NCBI RefSeq assembly: GCF_000235505.1
Contig: NZ_JH379029.1
Location: 1 to 64,000 of the forward strand
Length of the DNA stretch: 64,000 nt
Direction: 5' to 3'
From: Hungatella hathewayi WAL-18680
GTDB lineage: Bacteria; Bacillota; Clostridia; Lachnospirales; Lachnospiraceae
Shown here: positions 46,560 through 56,449 of the stretch, in pieces
Position numbering within the stretch: the stretch's first letter is position 1
Layout: the number at the start of each line of letters is the position of its first letter
Position numbers and translations under genes: made by a program
The notes under the pieces: model-generated
What the model was told of the DNA's origin: nothing
What the model saw: the letters and a program-made list of their open reading frames with translations, nothing else
Databases searched by the model: none

Positions 46560-47405
46560 TTATTTAATGGTCTTTCCATCTCTTCTTCTTACGATTAACT
46601 TGTTAGACTGTTTGTTTTTCTTTCTTGTCTTCAAGCCAAGCGCCGGTTTGCCCCAAGGTGTACATGGACCTGGACGACCGATTCCTGCCTTACCTTCACC
46701 ACCACCGTGTGGATGGTCATTCGGGTTCATAACGGAACCGCGTACAGTAGGTCTGAAGCCCATATGACGTTTTCTACCAGCTTTACCGATGTTAATCAGG
46801 TTGTGGTCGCCATTTCCTACTACACCGATCGTTGCGCGGCAAACGATTGGAACCATTCTCATCTCACCTGAAGGAAGTCTCAAGGTGGCGTATTTGCCCT
46901 CTTTTGCCATTAACTGAGCAGCGTTTCCTGCGGAACGAACCAGCTGGCCGCCCTTGCCTGGATACAGCTCAATGTTGTGAATCTGTGCACCAACAGGAAT
47001 ATCGCTCAGTGGTAAGCAGTTACCTACCTTTGCCTCTGCCTGTGGGCCGCTCATAACCTTCATTCCGTCAGTCAGACCTGCCGGAGCAAGGATATATGCT
47101 TTCTCGCCGTCTGCGTAGCAGATCAAAGCAATGTTAGCTGTTCTGTTCGGATCGTACTCGATACCGATAACGGTTGCCGGGATACCATCCTTTTTGTTTC
47201 TCTTGAAATCGATGATTCTGTATTTTCTTCTGGAACCGCCACCGCGGTGTCTTACTGTGATTTTACCCTGATTGTTACGGCCGGCATTCTTGTTTAAGGA
47301 AGATACCAGAGCTTTCTCTGGTGTTGTCTTTGTGATTTCGCTGAAATCAGACCCGGTCATATTTCTTCTGGAAGGTGTATATGGGTTATATGTTTTAATT
47401 CCCAT
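46560..47405 (-). CDS. rplB: 50S ribosomal protein L2
   Basis: 281 aa: [64 protein letters not shown] near the peptidyl-transferase centre. The ATG at 47405 follows AGGAG by 7 nt. Confidence 0.98.
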   Translation of the reverse strand: MGIKTYNPYTPSRRNMTGSDFSEITKTTPEKALVSSLNKNAGRNNQGKITVRHRGGGSRRKYRIIDFKRNKKDGIPATVIGIEYDPNRTANIALICYADGEKAYILAPAGLTDGMKVMSGPQAEAKVGNCLPLSDIPVGAQIHNIELYPGKGGQLVRSAGNAAQLMAKEGKYATLRLPSGEMRMVPIVCRATIGVVGNGDHNLINIGKAGRKRHMGFRPTVRGSVMNPNDHPHGGGEGKAGIGRPGPCTPWGKPALGLKTRKKNKQSNKLIVRRRDGKTIK

Positions 47406-47529
47406 TGTCAAACTCCTTTCAACGCATCCGAGCGTTTCTATATTTTATCACGGCGTTATCTCCAAAAAAATGCTTTGCAGATAACCTCATGCCGTATAGG
47501 TTACATGGACGAAGTCATTTCCCTAATCC

Positions 47530-47829
47530 TTACAGACCAGAGAATACCTCGATCTCCTTGCTGTCTTCTGTCAGCTGAACGATAGCCTTCTTTGTCTTGG
47601 AAGTCTTACCGAAGGTCATACCTCTTCTCTTAGTCTTACCGTCTAAGTTCATGGTGTGAACGCTGGCTACTTTTGTTCCTGGGAACATTTTCTCAACAGC
47701 TTCTTTAATCTGAATCTTGTTTGCCTCTGTGTGAACCAGGAAGGTATACTTCTTGTCAGCCATTGCATTCATGCTCTTCTCAGTTACCACTGGTTTGAGG
47801 ATTACGTCATAGTACTGTACGTTTGCCAT
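47530..47829 (-). CDS. rplW: 50S ribosomal protein L23
   Basis: 99 aa: [42 protein letters not shown]. Docking site for chaperones at the exit tunnel. Overlaps rplD by 1 nt. Confidence 0.98.
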   Translation of the reverse strand: MANVQYYDVILKPVVTEKSMNAMADKKYTFLVHTEANKIQIKEAVEKMFPGTKVASVHTMNLDGKTKRRGMTFGKTSKTKKAIVQLTEDSKEIEVFSGL

Positions 47830-48449
47830 TATGCATACACCTCCTCAATCGCTGCAACAGCAGCCTTGGTAGCTACTACTGTGTTATACTTCAGAATGTC
47901 ATACACATTGATTGTGTTTACATAGGCAGTCTTTACATCCTGGATGTTTCTTGCGGACAGAACTGCGTTGTTGCTGCCATCCTCTAAAACTACCAGTGCC
48001 TTGGATACCTTTAAGCTATCCATCACATTCTGGAACTTCTTTGTCTTAATCTCATCAAACTTCATCTCATCAACAACGATGAACTTGTTGTCGTTCACTC
48101 TGCTTGTCAGTGCGGATTTGAGCGCTGCTCTCTTCTCTTTCTTGTTCAGTCTGATGGTGTAATCTCTTGGTGTTGGAGCGAATACAACTCCGCCGCCTGT
48201 CCACTGAGGAGATCTTGTTGAACCCTGTCTTGCATGACCGGTTCCTTTCTGCTTCCATGGCTTTCTACCACCGCCGGATACTTCGGAACGGGTTTTAGCC
48301 TTCTGTGTTCCCTGACGTTTGTTGGCCAGCTGAGCAACTACTGATAAATGAACTAAATGCTCGTTGATTTCTACACCAAACACTGCATCGTTCAGCTCTA
48401 AGGTGCCAACTTCTTTACCTTCCATATTGTAAACAGATACGTTTGCCAT
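47829..48449 (-). CDS. rplD: 50S ribosomal protein L4
   Basis: 206 aa: [56 protein letters not shown]-type loop, complete. L4 regulates the S10 operon in E. coli. Confidence 0.98.
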   Translation of the reverse strand: MANVSVYNMEGKEVGTLELNDAVFGVEINEHLVHLSVVAQLANKRQGTQKAKTRSEVSGGGRKPWKQKGTGHARQGSTRSPQWTGGGVVFAPTPRDYTIRLNKKEKRAALKSALTSRVNDNKFIVVDEMKFDEIKTKKFQNVMDSLKVSKALVVLEDGSNNAVLSARNIQDVKTAYVNTINVYDILKYNTVVATKAAVAAIEEVYA

Positions 48450-48478
48450 CTGTGTGTTCCTCCTTTCCTATAAAAACC

Positions 48479-49111
48479 TTAGCAGGCTTTTACTGTTTCT
48501 TTCAATGTTACTAAAGACTTCTTAGGTCCTGGTACAGCGCCCTTAACTAAGATTAAGTTGTTCTCTGCGTCAACTTTAACAATCTCAAGGTTCTGGATGG
48601 TGATTCTCTTGTTACCCATCTGACCAGGCATTCCTTTACCCTTAAATACCTTGCTCGGGTCGGAACATGCACCGTTGGAACCGGCATGACGGTGGAACTT
48701 GGAACCGTGAGCCATAGGTCCTCTGGACTGTCCGTGTCTCTTAATAGCACCCTGGAAACCCTTACCTTTGGAAATTGCTGTCGCGTCAATCTTGTCGCCA
48801 GCAGCGAAGATATCTGCCTTGATTTCGTCTTTAACGGAATAGTCAGCTGCATTGTCAAAACGGAACTCTCTTACAAATCTCTTGTAAGCTACCCCTGCTT
48901 TGTCAAAGTGGCCTTTTACCGGTTTGCTGACAAGCTTCTCTCTCTTGTCTACAAATCCAACCTGTACTGCATTGTAACCGTCGTTCTCTACGCTTTTCAC
49001 CTGTGTTACTACACACGGGCCAGCCTGAAGAACCGTTACTGGAGTTAAAACTCCGTCTTCGTTGAAGATTTGGGTCATTCCGACTTTTGTCGCTAAAATC
49101 GCTTTCTTCAT
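48479..49111 (-). CDS. rplC: 50S ribosomal protein L3
   Basis: 210 aa: [47 protein letters not shown]. The start at 49111 follows CAGGAGG; 13 upstream in-frame codons lack homology. Confidence 0.98.
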   Translation of the reverse strand: MKKAILATKVGMTQIFNEDGVLTPVTVLQAGPCVVTQVKSVENDGYNAVQVGFVDKREKLVSKPVKGHFDKAGVAYKRFVREFRFDNAADYSVKDEIKADIFAAGDKIDATAISKGKGFQGAIKRHGQSRGPMAHGSKFHRHAGSNGACSDPSKVFKGKGMPGQMGNKRITIQNLEIVKVDAENNLILVKGAVPGPKKSLVTLKETVKAC

Positions 49112-49319
49112 TTCATTACCTCCTGTTTGTCTTTCTACAGCGGAACGCATGCAAATCTGCCGCGTTCATCCTAGAACAGTCAAATATACGTGGAACACTA
49201 TGAACCGCGGCAGGAACTGCCATGGTATGTTGATTCCTCTTCAGGAAAGAGTGAGTGTTACTTCTATATCTAAACCCTTCAGGATATTACCTCATTACAT
49301 TTGTTGCTCGTTTGATGAC
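49112..49319 (-). other. 208-nt gap between rpsJ and rplC with small hairpins
   Basis: Unusually long for the S10 operon, where rpsJ and rplC are normally close. It contains perfect hairpins GGCAG-GAA-CTGCC (49209-49221) and TTCCT-loop-AGGAA (49234-49247). No gene and no convincing promoter was seen. It may be an internal regulatory or processing region. Confidence 0.5.
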
Positions 49320-49637
49320 TTATTTTGTTTTCATCTTGATGTCGATGTACACACCAGCCGGCATTTCCAGTCTGGACAGTGCATCTACTGTCTTCTGGCT
49401 TGGTGTAGCAATATCGATGAGTCTCTTGTGAGTTCTCTGCTCGAACTGCTCTCTGGAATCTTTGTACTTGTGAACTGCTCGTAAGATAGTAACTACTTCT
49501 TTCTTTGTTGGTAACGGAACTGGTCCGCTCACCTGCGCCCCTGTCTTCTTTACAGTTTCGATGATTTTTCCAGCAGACTGATCTACTAACTGATGATCAT
49601 AAGCCTTCAATGTGATTCTCATTACTTGACTTGCCAT
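49320..49637 (-). CDS. rpsJ: 30S ribosomal protein S10
   Basis: 105 aa: [55 protein letters not shown]. Start at 49637 after AAGGAGG (spacing 11). First gene of the S10 operon. Confidence 0.97.
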   Translation of the reverse strand: MASQVMRITLKAYDHQLVDQSAGKIIETVKKTGAQVSGPVPLPTKKEVVTILRAVHKYKDSREQFEQRTHKRLIDIATPSQKTVDALSRLEMPAGVYIDIKMKTK

Positions 49638-49861
49638 AAAAAAAGTCGCCTCCTTTTCGCACTTATTATTGAAGTACGACAAGCGGTGACTGTACACGTT
49701 TCCGGGTGTGTCCTGATGGTTCACATCCTTCTAATCTACATAGCTGCAGAATATTTGTTTGTACAGTGACTTGTCGCCAGTTTCCTAACTTGACATTCGC
49801 TCCACGGAAAACCCGCCACAAGGGACGGCAACCTCACGCTTCAACGCTATCATGTCACAGC
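49638..49861 (-). ncRNA. S10 operon leader with a long-range stem
   Basis: The ~225-nt leader between the S10 promoter and rpsJ holds no gene. Segments 49677-49696 and 49760-49776 pair as CGACAAG/CTTGTCG (7 bp) plus ACTGTACA/TGTACAGT (8 bp) around a small internal loop, enclosing ~63 nt and ending ~40 nt before the start codon. S10 leaders are L4-controlled in E. coli; a comparable role here is inference. Confidence 0.55.
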
Positions 49862-49867
49862 CTTGTT

Positions 49868-49896
49868 ATTTTATCACAAAGTTTTTTTAATTGCAA
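49868..49896 (-). promoter_or_regulatory. Promoter of the S10-spc operon
   Basis: Minus-strand TTGCAA (49891-49896), 17-bp spacer, TAAAAT (49868-49873). It starts ~30 bp after the upstream terminator. Confidence 0.85.
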
Positions 49897-49926
49897 GAAC
49901 TTTTTCAAAAATATTTTGGCCTTGGC

Positions 49927-49960
49927 AAAAAGAAAACACTCCGCGGCCTGCGAAGTGTTT
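49927..49960 (-). terminator. Terminator of the upstream surface-protein gene
   Basis: Minus strand: 11-bp stem AAACACTTCGC/GCGGAGTGTTT (one G-U pair), 5-nt loop, then TCTTTTT. Confidence 0.85.
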
Positions 49961-49984
49961 CTTCTATATTATATGTCACTGTTT

Positions 49985-51364
49985 TTAGTTGGTCCAGTAT
50001 GGCTCTACCGGGGATTTATAATGTCCGTTTCCTACGTTCTCTTCATCGATCTTCTGTACAATTCCGCCGCTGTTGGTTGTGTACTTCACACCGTCGGCAT
50101 CTTTCACGCCTTTGGCGGACTTGACAACCTTGCCGGAAGTATTGACCAGATAGTTGTTGTAGCTGCTGCCGGACGGAATACTGATGACCTGGTAGCGGGT
50201 TCCCTCCTCTGCTGTCTGAAGTTTGCCCATGTAATACAGGTAACTGTCCTTCACGCCGGTGAAACCGCGTCCCGTCTCGGAGAAATAGAAGGTGCTGACG
50301 GTTCCGTCTCCCTCTTCGATCTTCTGCTTGCCGGTCTGCATGCTGCTTACCGCTTTCGTGCCAAAGTAGTAGGCGGTGTAGTCACTGCCGCTGGTGTATA
50401 CCTTCTGAAGTCCGTAAGCCGGATTGCCCAGCTCCGTGAACAGATAAGTCTTCTTGTTCAGCTTGAATAAGTCACTGACGGTAGGATTCTTGTCCGCTTC
50501 CCTGGCTTTTGGAACGCCGCTCTTGGAGAAGTAGAACCACTCCACCTCGTCCTCATAGCCTTTTAAGAATGATGGCGGTTCTGCGGAGTACCAGCCGGTC
50601 TTCACCTTGCCGTCGCTTCCATAGAACCGGCAGTCCAGAATGGAGCCGTCTTCCTTGGAGCCGTCCCCCACATAGACCCAGCCGGTCTGCATGGCTCCGG
50701 TGGAATCGAAGCAGTAATAGGTGCTGTCTATCTTCTTCTCGCCATACTCACTGCCATTGCTTAAGTCAGGAACATATTTTTTAGTGCTGCTGGTGAAATA
50801 GTACCAGTATTTACCGTCATCGCCCTCATCTCCAGGGGATATCCGGTCATTTTCATAGTCGTCATTGGGCGGCGGCAGTTTCTGCCAGCCGGTCTTGGCG
50901 GCTCCGTCATCTCCACAGTAGTACATATCTCCGTCAACCCAGCCGGTCTGCATCGCGCCGTCCGTGTCAAAATAATACCACTTGTTGTTGATTTTCTTCC
51001 AGGTGTCTGTCACGACTTTGCCGCTGCTCAAGAAGTAATACCAGTGCTTCTCGCCGTAGTCGACGCCATTCATGTTCTCACCAATCTCCAGCCATTTATC
51101 AGCGGCCATAACGCCGTTGGAATCTACATAGTACCCGTCGCCAGTCCAGGAATTGACTGCCATGTATCCGGAGCTATCCAGATATCTCCACTTGTCATCG
51201 GCTCCCTTTCGCCACTCGTTGGTTATCAATGAACCGTTTGAATCATAATATACCCAGCTCCCGTTCATCTGTGACCAGCCAGAGGCTGCCAAGGAACTAG
51301 AGACGCCGGTCCCTAACGTCAATACTGCCGATATTGCCAGTATCAACAAACTTCTTTTCTTCAT
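49985..51364 (-). CDS. Secreted cell-wall-binding-repeat protein
   Basis: About 459 aa. The start at 51364 follows GAAGGAG. A signal peptide (KKRSLLILAISAVLTLGTG) is followed by repeats over the whole chain: about 12 aromatic units such as GSWVYYDSNGSLITNEW, NKWYYFDTDGAMQTGW, STYYCFDSTGAMQTGW. Some units are interrupted by acidic inserts (PPPNDDYENDRISPGDEGDD). No catalytic domain was seen. It aligns over its full length with the protein at 53612-55096, so they are paralogues. Its terminator abuts the S10 promoter. Confidence 0.86.
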   Translation of the reverse strand: MKKRSLLILAISAVLTLGTGVSSSLAASGWSQMNGSWVYYDSNGSLITNEWRKGADDKWRYLDSSGYMAVNSWTGDGYYVDSNGVMAADKWLEIGENMNGVDYGEKHWYYFLSSGKVVTDTWKKINNKWYYFDTDGAMQTGWVDGDMYYCGDDGAAKTGWQKLPPPNDDYENDRISPGDEGDDGKYWYYFTSSTKKYVPDLSNGSEYGEKKIDSTYYCFDSTGAMQTGWVYVGDGSKEDGSILDCRFYGSDGKVKTGWYSAEPPSFLKGYEDEVEWFYFSKSGVPKAREADKNPTVSDLFKLNKKTYLFTELGNPAYGLQKVYTSGSDYTAYYFGTKAVSSMQTGKQKIEEGDGTVSTFYFSETGRGFTGVKDSYLYYMGKLQTAEEGTRYQVISIPSGSSYNNYLVNTSGKVVKSAKGVKDADGVKYTTNSGGIVQKIDEENVGNGHYKSPVEPYWTN

Positions 51365-51474
51365 ATAGTCACTCCTTCGTAAATGGTATCCCAATTCCTA
51401 CCATACATTGTATCAGGCTGCAAAGAATTATTCAACTGAAATAATCTTTCAATTATATTACATTTTTCTTCGAC

Positions 51475-51504
51475 TTGACTATCTTATCGGGTCAAGGGTA
51501 TAAT
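51475..51504 (+). promoter_or_regulatory. Promoter of the methyltransferase gene
   Basis: TTGACT (51475-51480), 18-bp spacer, TATAAT (51499-51504). An inverted repeat CTTGAC/GTCAAG (51474-51479, 51491-51496) covers the -35 box and spacer. Confidence 0.7.
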
Positions 51505-51553
51505 CGGAACAGAATCAATGAATCGTGTGATAGAGAAAGGTCGGTAAGTAAGC

Positions 51554-52417
51554 ATGTGGATTGCAGATGGTTGGAAAGATTATGAAGTGATAGATTGTTC
51601 CCAGGGGGAGAAGCTGGAGCGCTGGGGGGATTACCTTCTGGTTCGTCCTGATCCCCAGGTGATCTGGGATACCCCCAAGACTCACAGGGGATGGAAGAAA
51701 ATGAACGGACATTATCACCGGAGCGCCAAGGGCGGCGGGGAGTGGGAATTCTTCCAGCTGCCGGAGCAGTGGACTATCGGTTATAAGGGGCTCACATTTA
51801 ATCTGAAGCCATTCAGCTTCAAGCATACCGGACTATTCCCGGAGCAGGCAGCCAACTGGGACTGGTTTGGAGATAAAATCCGCAGGGCCGGCCGTCCCAT
51901 CAAGGTGCTGAACTTATTCGCCTACACCGGCGGGGCCACACTGGCGGCCGCCCAGGCCGGCGCCAGCGTCACCCACGTGGATGCTTCCAAGGGCATGGTG
52001 GGCTGGGCCAAGGAAAATGCCAAATCCAGCGGCCTGGAGAGCGCCCCCATCCGGTGGATTGTGGACGACTGCGTCAAATTCGTGGAGCGGGAAATCCGCC
52101 GCGGCAGCCGCTACGACGCCATCATCATGGACCCGCCGTCCTACGGCCGAGGCCCCAAGGGAGAAATCTGGAAGATCGAGGATGCCATCCACCCGCTGGT
52201 AAAACTCTGTGCCCAGCTTTTATCGGACACGCCCCTCTTCTTCCTCATCAACTCCTACACCACCGGCCTGGCCCCCTCCGTGCTGTCCTACATGATAGCC
52301 GTAGAGGTCTGCCCCAAATACCACGGCACCGTGGAAGCCGAGGAAGTCGGCCTCCCAGTCACCGGGACTGGTCTGGTGCTGCCTTGCGGGGCGTCGGGGA
52401 GATGGAGTTCGATGTAA
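51554..52417 (+). CDS. Class I SAM-dependent methyltransferase (RlmI-like)
   Basis: A 287-aa protein. SAM-binding motif LNLFAYTGGATLAAAQAG at ~118-135, acidic loop VTHVDASKGM, and motif IV MDPPSYGRGPKGEIWK (~195-210), the pattern of the RlmI/RlmK rRNA methyltransferase group. No PUA domain is visible at the N-terminus, so substrate is uncertain. The ribosome-binding site (AAAGG, ~13 nt away) is weak. It stands alone between a promoter and a terminator, in the opposite direction to its neighbours. Confidence 0.87.
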   Translation: MWIADGWKDYEVIDCSQGEKLERWGDYLLVRPDPQVIWDTPKTHRGWKKMNGHYHRSAKGGGEWEFFQLPEQWTIGYKGLTFNLKPFSFKHTGLFPEQAANWDWFGDKIRRAGRPIKVLNLFAYTGGATLAAAQAGASVTHVDASKGMVGWAKENAKSSGLESAPIRWIVDDCVKFVEREIRRGSRYDAIIMDPPSYGRGPKGEIWKIEDAIHPLVKLCAQLLSDTPLFFLINSYTTGLAPSVLSYMIAVEVCPKYHGTVEAEEVGLPVTGTGLVLPCGASGRWSSM

Positions 52418-52438
52418 TTAAATGAAAAACAAATTAGT

Positions 52439-52475
52439 AAAGGGAACTATGCACGATTCGCACAGTTCCCTTTTT
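52439..52475 (+). terminator. Terminator of the methyltransferase gene
   Basis: Stem AGGGAACT/AGTTCCCT with a 15-nt loop, followed by TTTT. Confidence 0.8.
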
Positions 52476-52492
52476 GATTAAGGCAAAAAACA

Positions 52493-53518
52493 TTATCTCC
52501 CCCCATTCACCAGCCGCCACACCCACGGCAGATACCTTCTAAGCAGCGCTCCCACCGGGTAGCTGATAAGCAGAACCAGCACGGGCATCAGGAGATAGAT
52601 GGTTAGAGGGAGGTAAAGCGCGGTGGGGAGAAGCAGCGCCGCGGTTTTGTTGATGAGGCGGACCAGGGCGAAGTGGGTGGCGTAGAGGAAGAAGTTGTGC
52701 TTCATCCAGGTCTTAGCCGGGGGAAGTCTGCGCTCATCCACCATCATCCAGAGAGCTACGGGGATGAACAGGCGGAAGAGGACGATAGCCATGGTGCTGT
52801 CGCCGATGATGCCGGGGGCGAAGCGGTACATGGTGACTCCCAGGAATAAGAGCAAGCCCTTAAGAGCCGTCGAGCGGCTCCATGTTTCCACATGGGGTTT
52901 TAGATGGATGGCGGCATAGGTGCCGGCGCAGTAGTACAAAAGCGCGTCCAGGTTCAATTGGGGAAGGGCAAAGCCGAAGTATACGCCGATGGCCATCAAC
53001 ACCATCAGGACGGCTCCCAGATATCTTCTGCGGATAACAGGGTAGATGACCGGGGCCAGTGTAATCAGGAGTATCAGCTGGTAGAGGTACCAAAACACAT
53101 AGTTATACGTATAGTGAATGATGGCATCCACCGCAGGCATCAGGCCGAAGGGGACGGTCCCCTTTCCCACCACGTCCGTCACAAAGGGCAGACGGCTTCC
53201 AACCACATATCCAAGATAATAGAGGGTATTCCATACAATGAAGGGAATCAGAATACTGCGGATTCTGGAATTCCATTTTGGCCACAGCTTTTCCCAGGTG
53301 AAATTGCGATAAAATAAATAGGCGGATATCATAAAGAATCCAGGCACCGCAATCTGGGCAATGGTATCCCCAATGCCGTGTTCGATTGCATAAATCAATG
53401 CCGCCTCTTCTGTCCGCCCGAGAAATAATTCCGAATTGTAAGCGTGCACCCAGACTACCAGGATGCTGAACGCAAAGGTAAACCAATATATTTTGTTGCG
53501 AAACTGGTTTTCTTTCAT
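52493..53518 (-). CDS. Acyltransferase 3-family membrane protein
   Basis: 341 aa with about ten hydrophobic helices. The conserved His of the family lies in the first helix (VWVHAYNSE), followed by VPGFFMISAYLFYRN and a basic KWNSRIRSILIPF segment. Members O-acetylate or succinylate cell-surface glycans; substrate unknown here. It lies between two cell-wall-binding-protein genes, which fits a role in envelope modification, as an inference. No terminator or promoter could be fixed. Confidence 0.85.
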   Translation of the reverse strand: MKENQFRNKIYWFTFAFSILVVWVHAYNSELFLGRTEEAALIYAIEHGIGDTIAQIAVPGFFMISAYLFYRNFTWEKLWPKWNSRIRSILIPFIVWNTLYYLGYVVGSRLPFVTDVVGKGTVPFGLMPAVDAIIHYTYNYVFWYLYQLILLITLAPVIYPVIRRRYLGAVLMVLMAIGVYFGFALPQLNLDALLYYCAGTYAAIHLKPHVETWSRSTALKGLLLFLGVTMYRFAPGIIGDSTMAIVLFRLFIPVALWMMVDERRLPPAKTWMKHNFFLYATHFALVRLINKTAALLLPTALYLPLTIYLLMPVLVLLISYPVGALLRRYLPWVWRLVNGGR

Positions 53519-53611
53519 ATGCGGCTCCTCTCTCCGGGGTCTTGTCTGCCTACCGTACTATCTTATCATACGCCGGAGCGGAGCCGCAATATGTTATTCT
53601 AAAAGAATTTT

Positions 53612-55096
53612 TTAATTTGATGGCAGTTCATAAGTATTATCGTACACGATGCCTGGCAGTGTCTTGCAGTCGGAATCCGTCACCTCCTGTGCATTTTCCT
53701 GGTTGGAGTCAATGGTATAAATGGTTCCGTTTTCAATCTTGTATGCGTAGGAGCCATCGCTCTTGTAGGACTTGCTGGTCGTCTGGACCTTACCTGTCTC
53801 ATTTACCAGATAGTAGGTATCATTCACTTTAAATACCTGATAATCGCTGTCATCCTCGGCCTCCACAAGAATCCCATTATAATACAGATATCCATTCATG
53901 GTTCCCGTCAGCCCTACTCCCTTTGTGGAGCCGGAGCTTCCAAAATAATAAGTGCCTCTCTCGTCGTCTCCATCATAAACGGAAGTCTGTCTACCCGTCT
54001 TCATCTTGCCATCGCTGTCAGTGGCGCCAAAGTATGCCGTTACCGCATCCTCGCTTCCATTCAGCGTAATGCTAAGAAGTCCTGACTGCATACAGCCATA
54101 CTCATCAAAGAAGTAAGAATAGCTGTTGACTCTGCCTGTGGCCTCCGTCAATGTTGTGGCCCCGGCATCCAGATATTTCGGTACTCCGTTGGAATCAAAG
54201 TAATACCAGTATCCGTCGCCCTCTTCCGGTCCGGCCGTGCCTGTCAGCGCATCGGCGTCATCGGAATCGCCCGGATGGATGGTTAAATATTTCCATCCCT
54301 TCGCCATGGAGCCGTCATTTTCATCACCGAAGTATTTAAAGCAGCTGATGCCGGTGGTGTCCCCGTCCGCATCGGAATTGGAGGCCACTGCCGCCCATCC
54401 GGTGGCCATGCGTCCATTTTCATCGAAATAATATTTGGAACCGTTGATGGATTTGGAGACATAGGATTCCCCATCTTCGGCACATGCCATCTTGCCGTTT
54501 GTCTGGAAATAGAACCAGTAAGCGTCATCACCTGCCGCGGTGGCATAGCTGATGTCTCCCTCCTCCGGCACTTCGTCCTCGTCGTATTCCAGAAGCATCC
54601 ATCCGGTGGCTCTCGCGCCGTCATTTTCATCGCCCAGGTAATACGTGTAATCGCCGTCCATATGCCAGCCGGTCAGCATTTTCCCATCACTGTCGAAGTA
54701 ATAGTATTTTCCGTTAATGCTCTTCCAGGATTCTGTCAACACCTTGCCTGCGCTTCCCAGGTAATACCAGCCGCCCTCCTCATCCCCGGACGGGCCTTCG
54801 TCGCCTTCCGCAACCTCTACCCACTGTTCCTTCAGCATCACGCCATTGCTGTCCACATAGTAAGTGCTGTCAATCCACTGGTCAAGAGCCATGGAGCCGT
54901 CGGAATCCAGGTAATAATAATTCTCCCCCGATTTTTTCCAGGCGTCTGTCACCCGGTCTCCGTTGGAATCTAAATAGACCCAGCCTTCTTCCTCCATACT
55001 CCACCCGGCTGTGGCGGCCATGGACGTGGCGGCTCCTCCCAGGGTCAGTAACGCTGCAGCTGACAGGACTGCTGCCAGTTTTGTTTTTCTTGTCAT
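53612..55096 (-). CDS. Secreted cell-wall-binding-repeat protein, likely two-component target
   Basis: About 494 aa. ATG at 55096, 10 nt after GGAG. A signal peptide (KLAAVLSAAALLTLGGAATSM) is followed by repeats over the whole length, e.g. GWVYLDSNGDRVTDAW, GKYYYFDSDGKMLTGW, SKYYFDENGRMATGW, with acidic inserts. The C-terminal ~60 residues lack the repeat. A full-length paralogue lies at 49985-51364. The upstream region has the same direct repeat found before the two-component operon, so this gene is its probable target. Confidence 0.87.
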   Translation of the reverse strand: MTRKTKLAAVLSAAALLTLGGAATSMAATAGWSMEEEGWVYLDSNGDRVTDAWKKSGENYYYLDSDGSMALDQWIDSTYYVDSNGVMLKEQWVEVAEGDEGPSGDEEGGWYYLGSAGKVLTESWKSINGKYYYFDSDGKMLTGWHMDGDYTYYLGDENDGARATGWMLLEYDEDEVPEEGDISYATAAGDDAYWFYFQTNGKMACAEDGESYVSKSINGSKYYFDENGRMATGWAAVASNSDADGDTTGISCFKYFGDENDGSMAKGWKYLTIHPGDSDDADALTGTAGPEEGDGYWYYFDSNGVPKYLDAGATTLTEATGRVNSYSYFFDEYGCMQSGLLSITLNGSEDAVTAYFGATDSDGKMKTGRQTSVYDGDDERGTYYFGSSGSTKGVGLTGTMNGYLYYNGILVEAEDDSDYQVFKVNDTYYLVNETGKVQTTSKSYKSDGSYAYKIENGTIYTIDSNQENAQEVTDSDCKTLPGIVYDNTYELPSN

Positions 55097-55157
55097 AAGA
55101 TACACACTCCTTTATCGTTATCCTGTTTTTCCAGCCATCATCCTGACTGATAACTGT

Positions 55158-55190
55158 ATCTTATCTGAAAAACCTTGAAGGAACCTTGAA
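55158..55190 (-). promoter_or_regulatory. Response-regulator box and -10 of the surface-protein gene
   Basis: Minus strand: TTCAAGG twice with 11-bp period (55173-55179 and 55184-55190 as CCTTGAA on the plus strand), then 9 nt and TAAGAT (55158-55163). It gives a ~55-nt leader to the start at 55096. There is no -35 consensus, consistent with activator dependence. Confidence 0.7.
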
Positions 55191-55201
55191 ACACAAATTC
55201 T

Positions 55202-56449
55202 TCACAAAGTTATCCGGAACATGGTATAGCTGGCCCCATCGCTCTCCACTTTGACTTTTCCTCTGTGGCACTCCAGAATCCGGCCTGCGATGGAAAGTCC
55301 AAGACCGTAGCCTTCCTTTTCCCTGGAATGGGAGTTTTCTTCCCGGTAGAACCGCTCAAAAATGTGCTCCCTGGCCTCCAGGGAAATGCCGCTGCCGGTA
55401 TTGTAAATCTCGATGTGAATTTTCGATTTTTCCTTCTTCACGGAGCAGGTCACACGGCCGCCTGCTTCGGAATATTTAAATGCATTTTCCAGGAAAATGG
55501 ACAGCATGCGGCGCAGCTCCTCCTGATTTCCACGGTACAAAATCCCCGGCTCCACGTCATAGGAAAATGATTTCTCCGTCTCAAATGCCATGCTCTCAAA
55601 GGAGAGCAGAAGGCCGGAAACCATCTGGCTCATATCGAAGGATGCAAGTTTTAATTCCGCCTCCGGCTGCTCCAGACGAGCCAGGCGCAGCATATCGTTA
55701 ATCAGGCGGCTCATGCGGGAGATGTCCGACTGAATATTCTCCGTCCACTGGCTCCGGCCGTGGAGATTCTCCAGAACGCTGGTGTTGGCGGAGATGACAG
55801 CCAGCGGCGTCTTCAACTCGTGGCTGGCGTCCGCCACAAACTGTTTCTGGCGTTTGAAGCCTTCCTCCACCGGCCTGACCGCCCAGTAGGACAGCCAGAC
55901 GACCACGCCGAGAAGGACAGCCATGCAGCAGATTCCAGCCGCCAGACAGATGGTCAGAAGGCGGGACAGATTGTCCTGTTCATGGGAGCAGTCAAGAAAT
56001 GCGATGATTTTTCCGTAGGGTTTATCCGCCACCAGATACCGGTGGCTCTGCACCATTCCGGAGACGGAGCCATTCGCCAGAATCGATGATACCATCGCCC
56101 GGATTTCCTCTTCCTCAAAGGAAGAGCGGCCGTTGTCAATCACCTCCAGCACATTTCCCTCCGTGTCAAGGCGGACCGCAAAAGTCTGCTTTAAATTGGC
56201 CAGCCGCGTCAGCTGCTCCGGCTGCCGGTATTTCCGTTTCGGCTGCTCACTGCGGCTCTCCCCAGGCATAGGTGGATTCTTAAAATCTATCCGCCCGTCC
56301 GCCTCCGTCACGCCCCGCAGCACCGCCTCCGCGGCGTTCCGGTTGCTGACGGTCATAGACTGGTAGATGACCAGCAGATTCAGGCACAGTATCACGCCGA
56401 GACTGAGCATGGTAATCCACACAAACTTATGCCTCATGTTCTTAATCAT
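55202..56449 (-). CDS. Sensor histidine kinase
   Basis: 415 aa. TM1 at ~11-30, an extracytoplasmic domain of ~130 residues, TM2 at ~163-190, then the H-box FVADASHELKTPLAVIS (phospho-His210), N-box ENAFKYSEAGG and G-box GYGLGLSIAGRIL. A short Pro-containing linker (VRPVEE) replaces a clear HAMP domain. It overlaps the response-regulator gene by 4 bp. The signal is unknown; the linked surface-protein gene suggests envelope sensing. Confidence 0.93.
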   Translation of the reverse strand: MIKNMRHKFVWITMLSLGVILCLNLLVIYQSMTVSNRNAAEAVLRGVTEADGRIDFKNPPMPGESRSEQPKRKYRQPEQLTRLANLKQTFAVRLDTEGNVLEVIDNGRSSFEEEEIRAMVSSILANGSVSGMVQSHRYLVADKPYGKIIAFLDCSHEQDNLSRLLTICLAAGICCMAVLLGVVVWLSYWAVRPVEEGFKRQKQFVADASHELKTPLAVISANTSVLENLHGRSQWTENIQSDISRMSRLINDMLRLARLEQPEAELKLASFDMSQMVSGLLLSFESMAFETEKSFSYDVEPGILYRGNQEELRRMLSIFLENAFKYSEAGGRVTCSVKKEKSKIHIEIYNTGSGISLEAREHIFERFYREENSHSREKEGYGLGLSIAGRILECHRGKVKVESDGASYTMFRITL

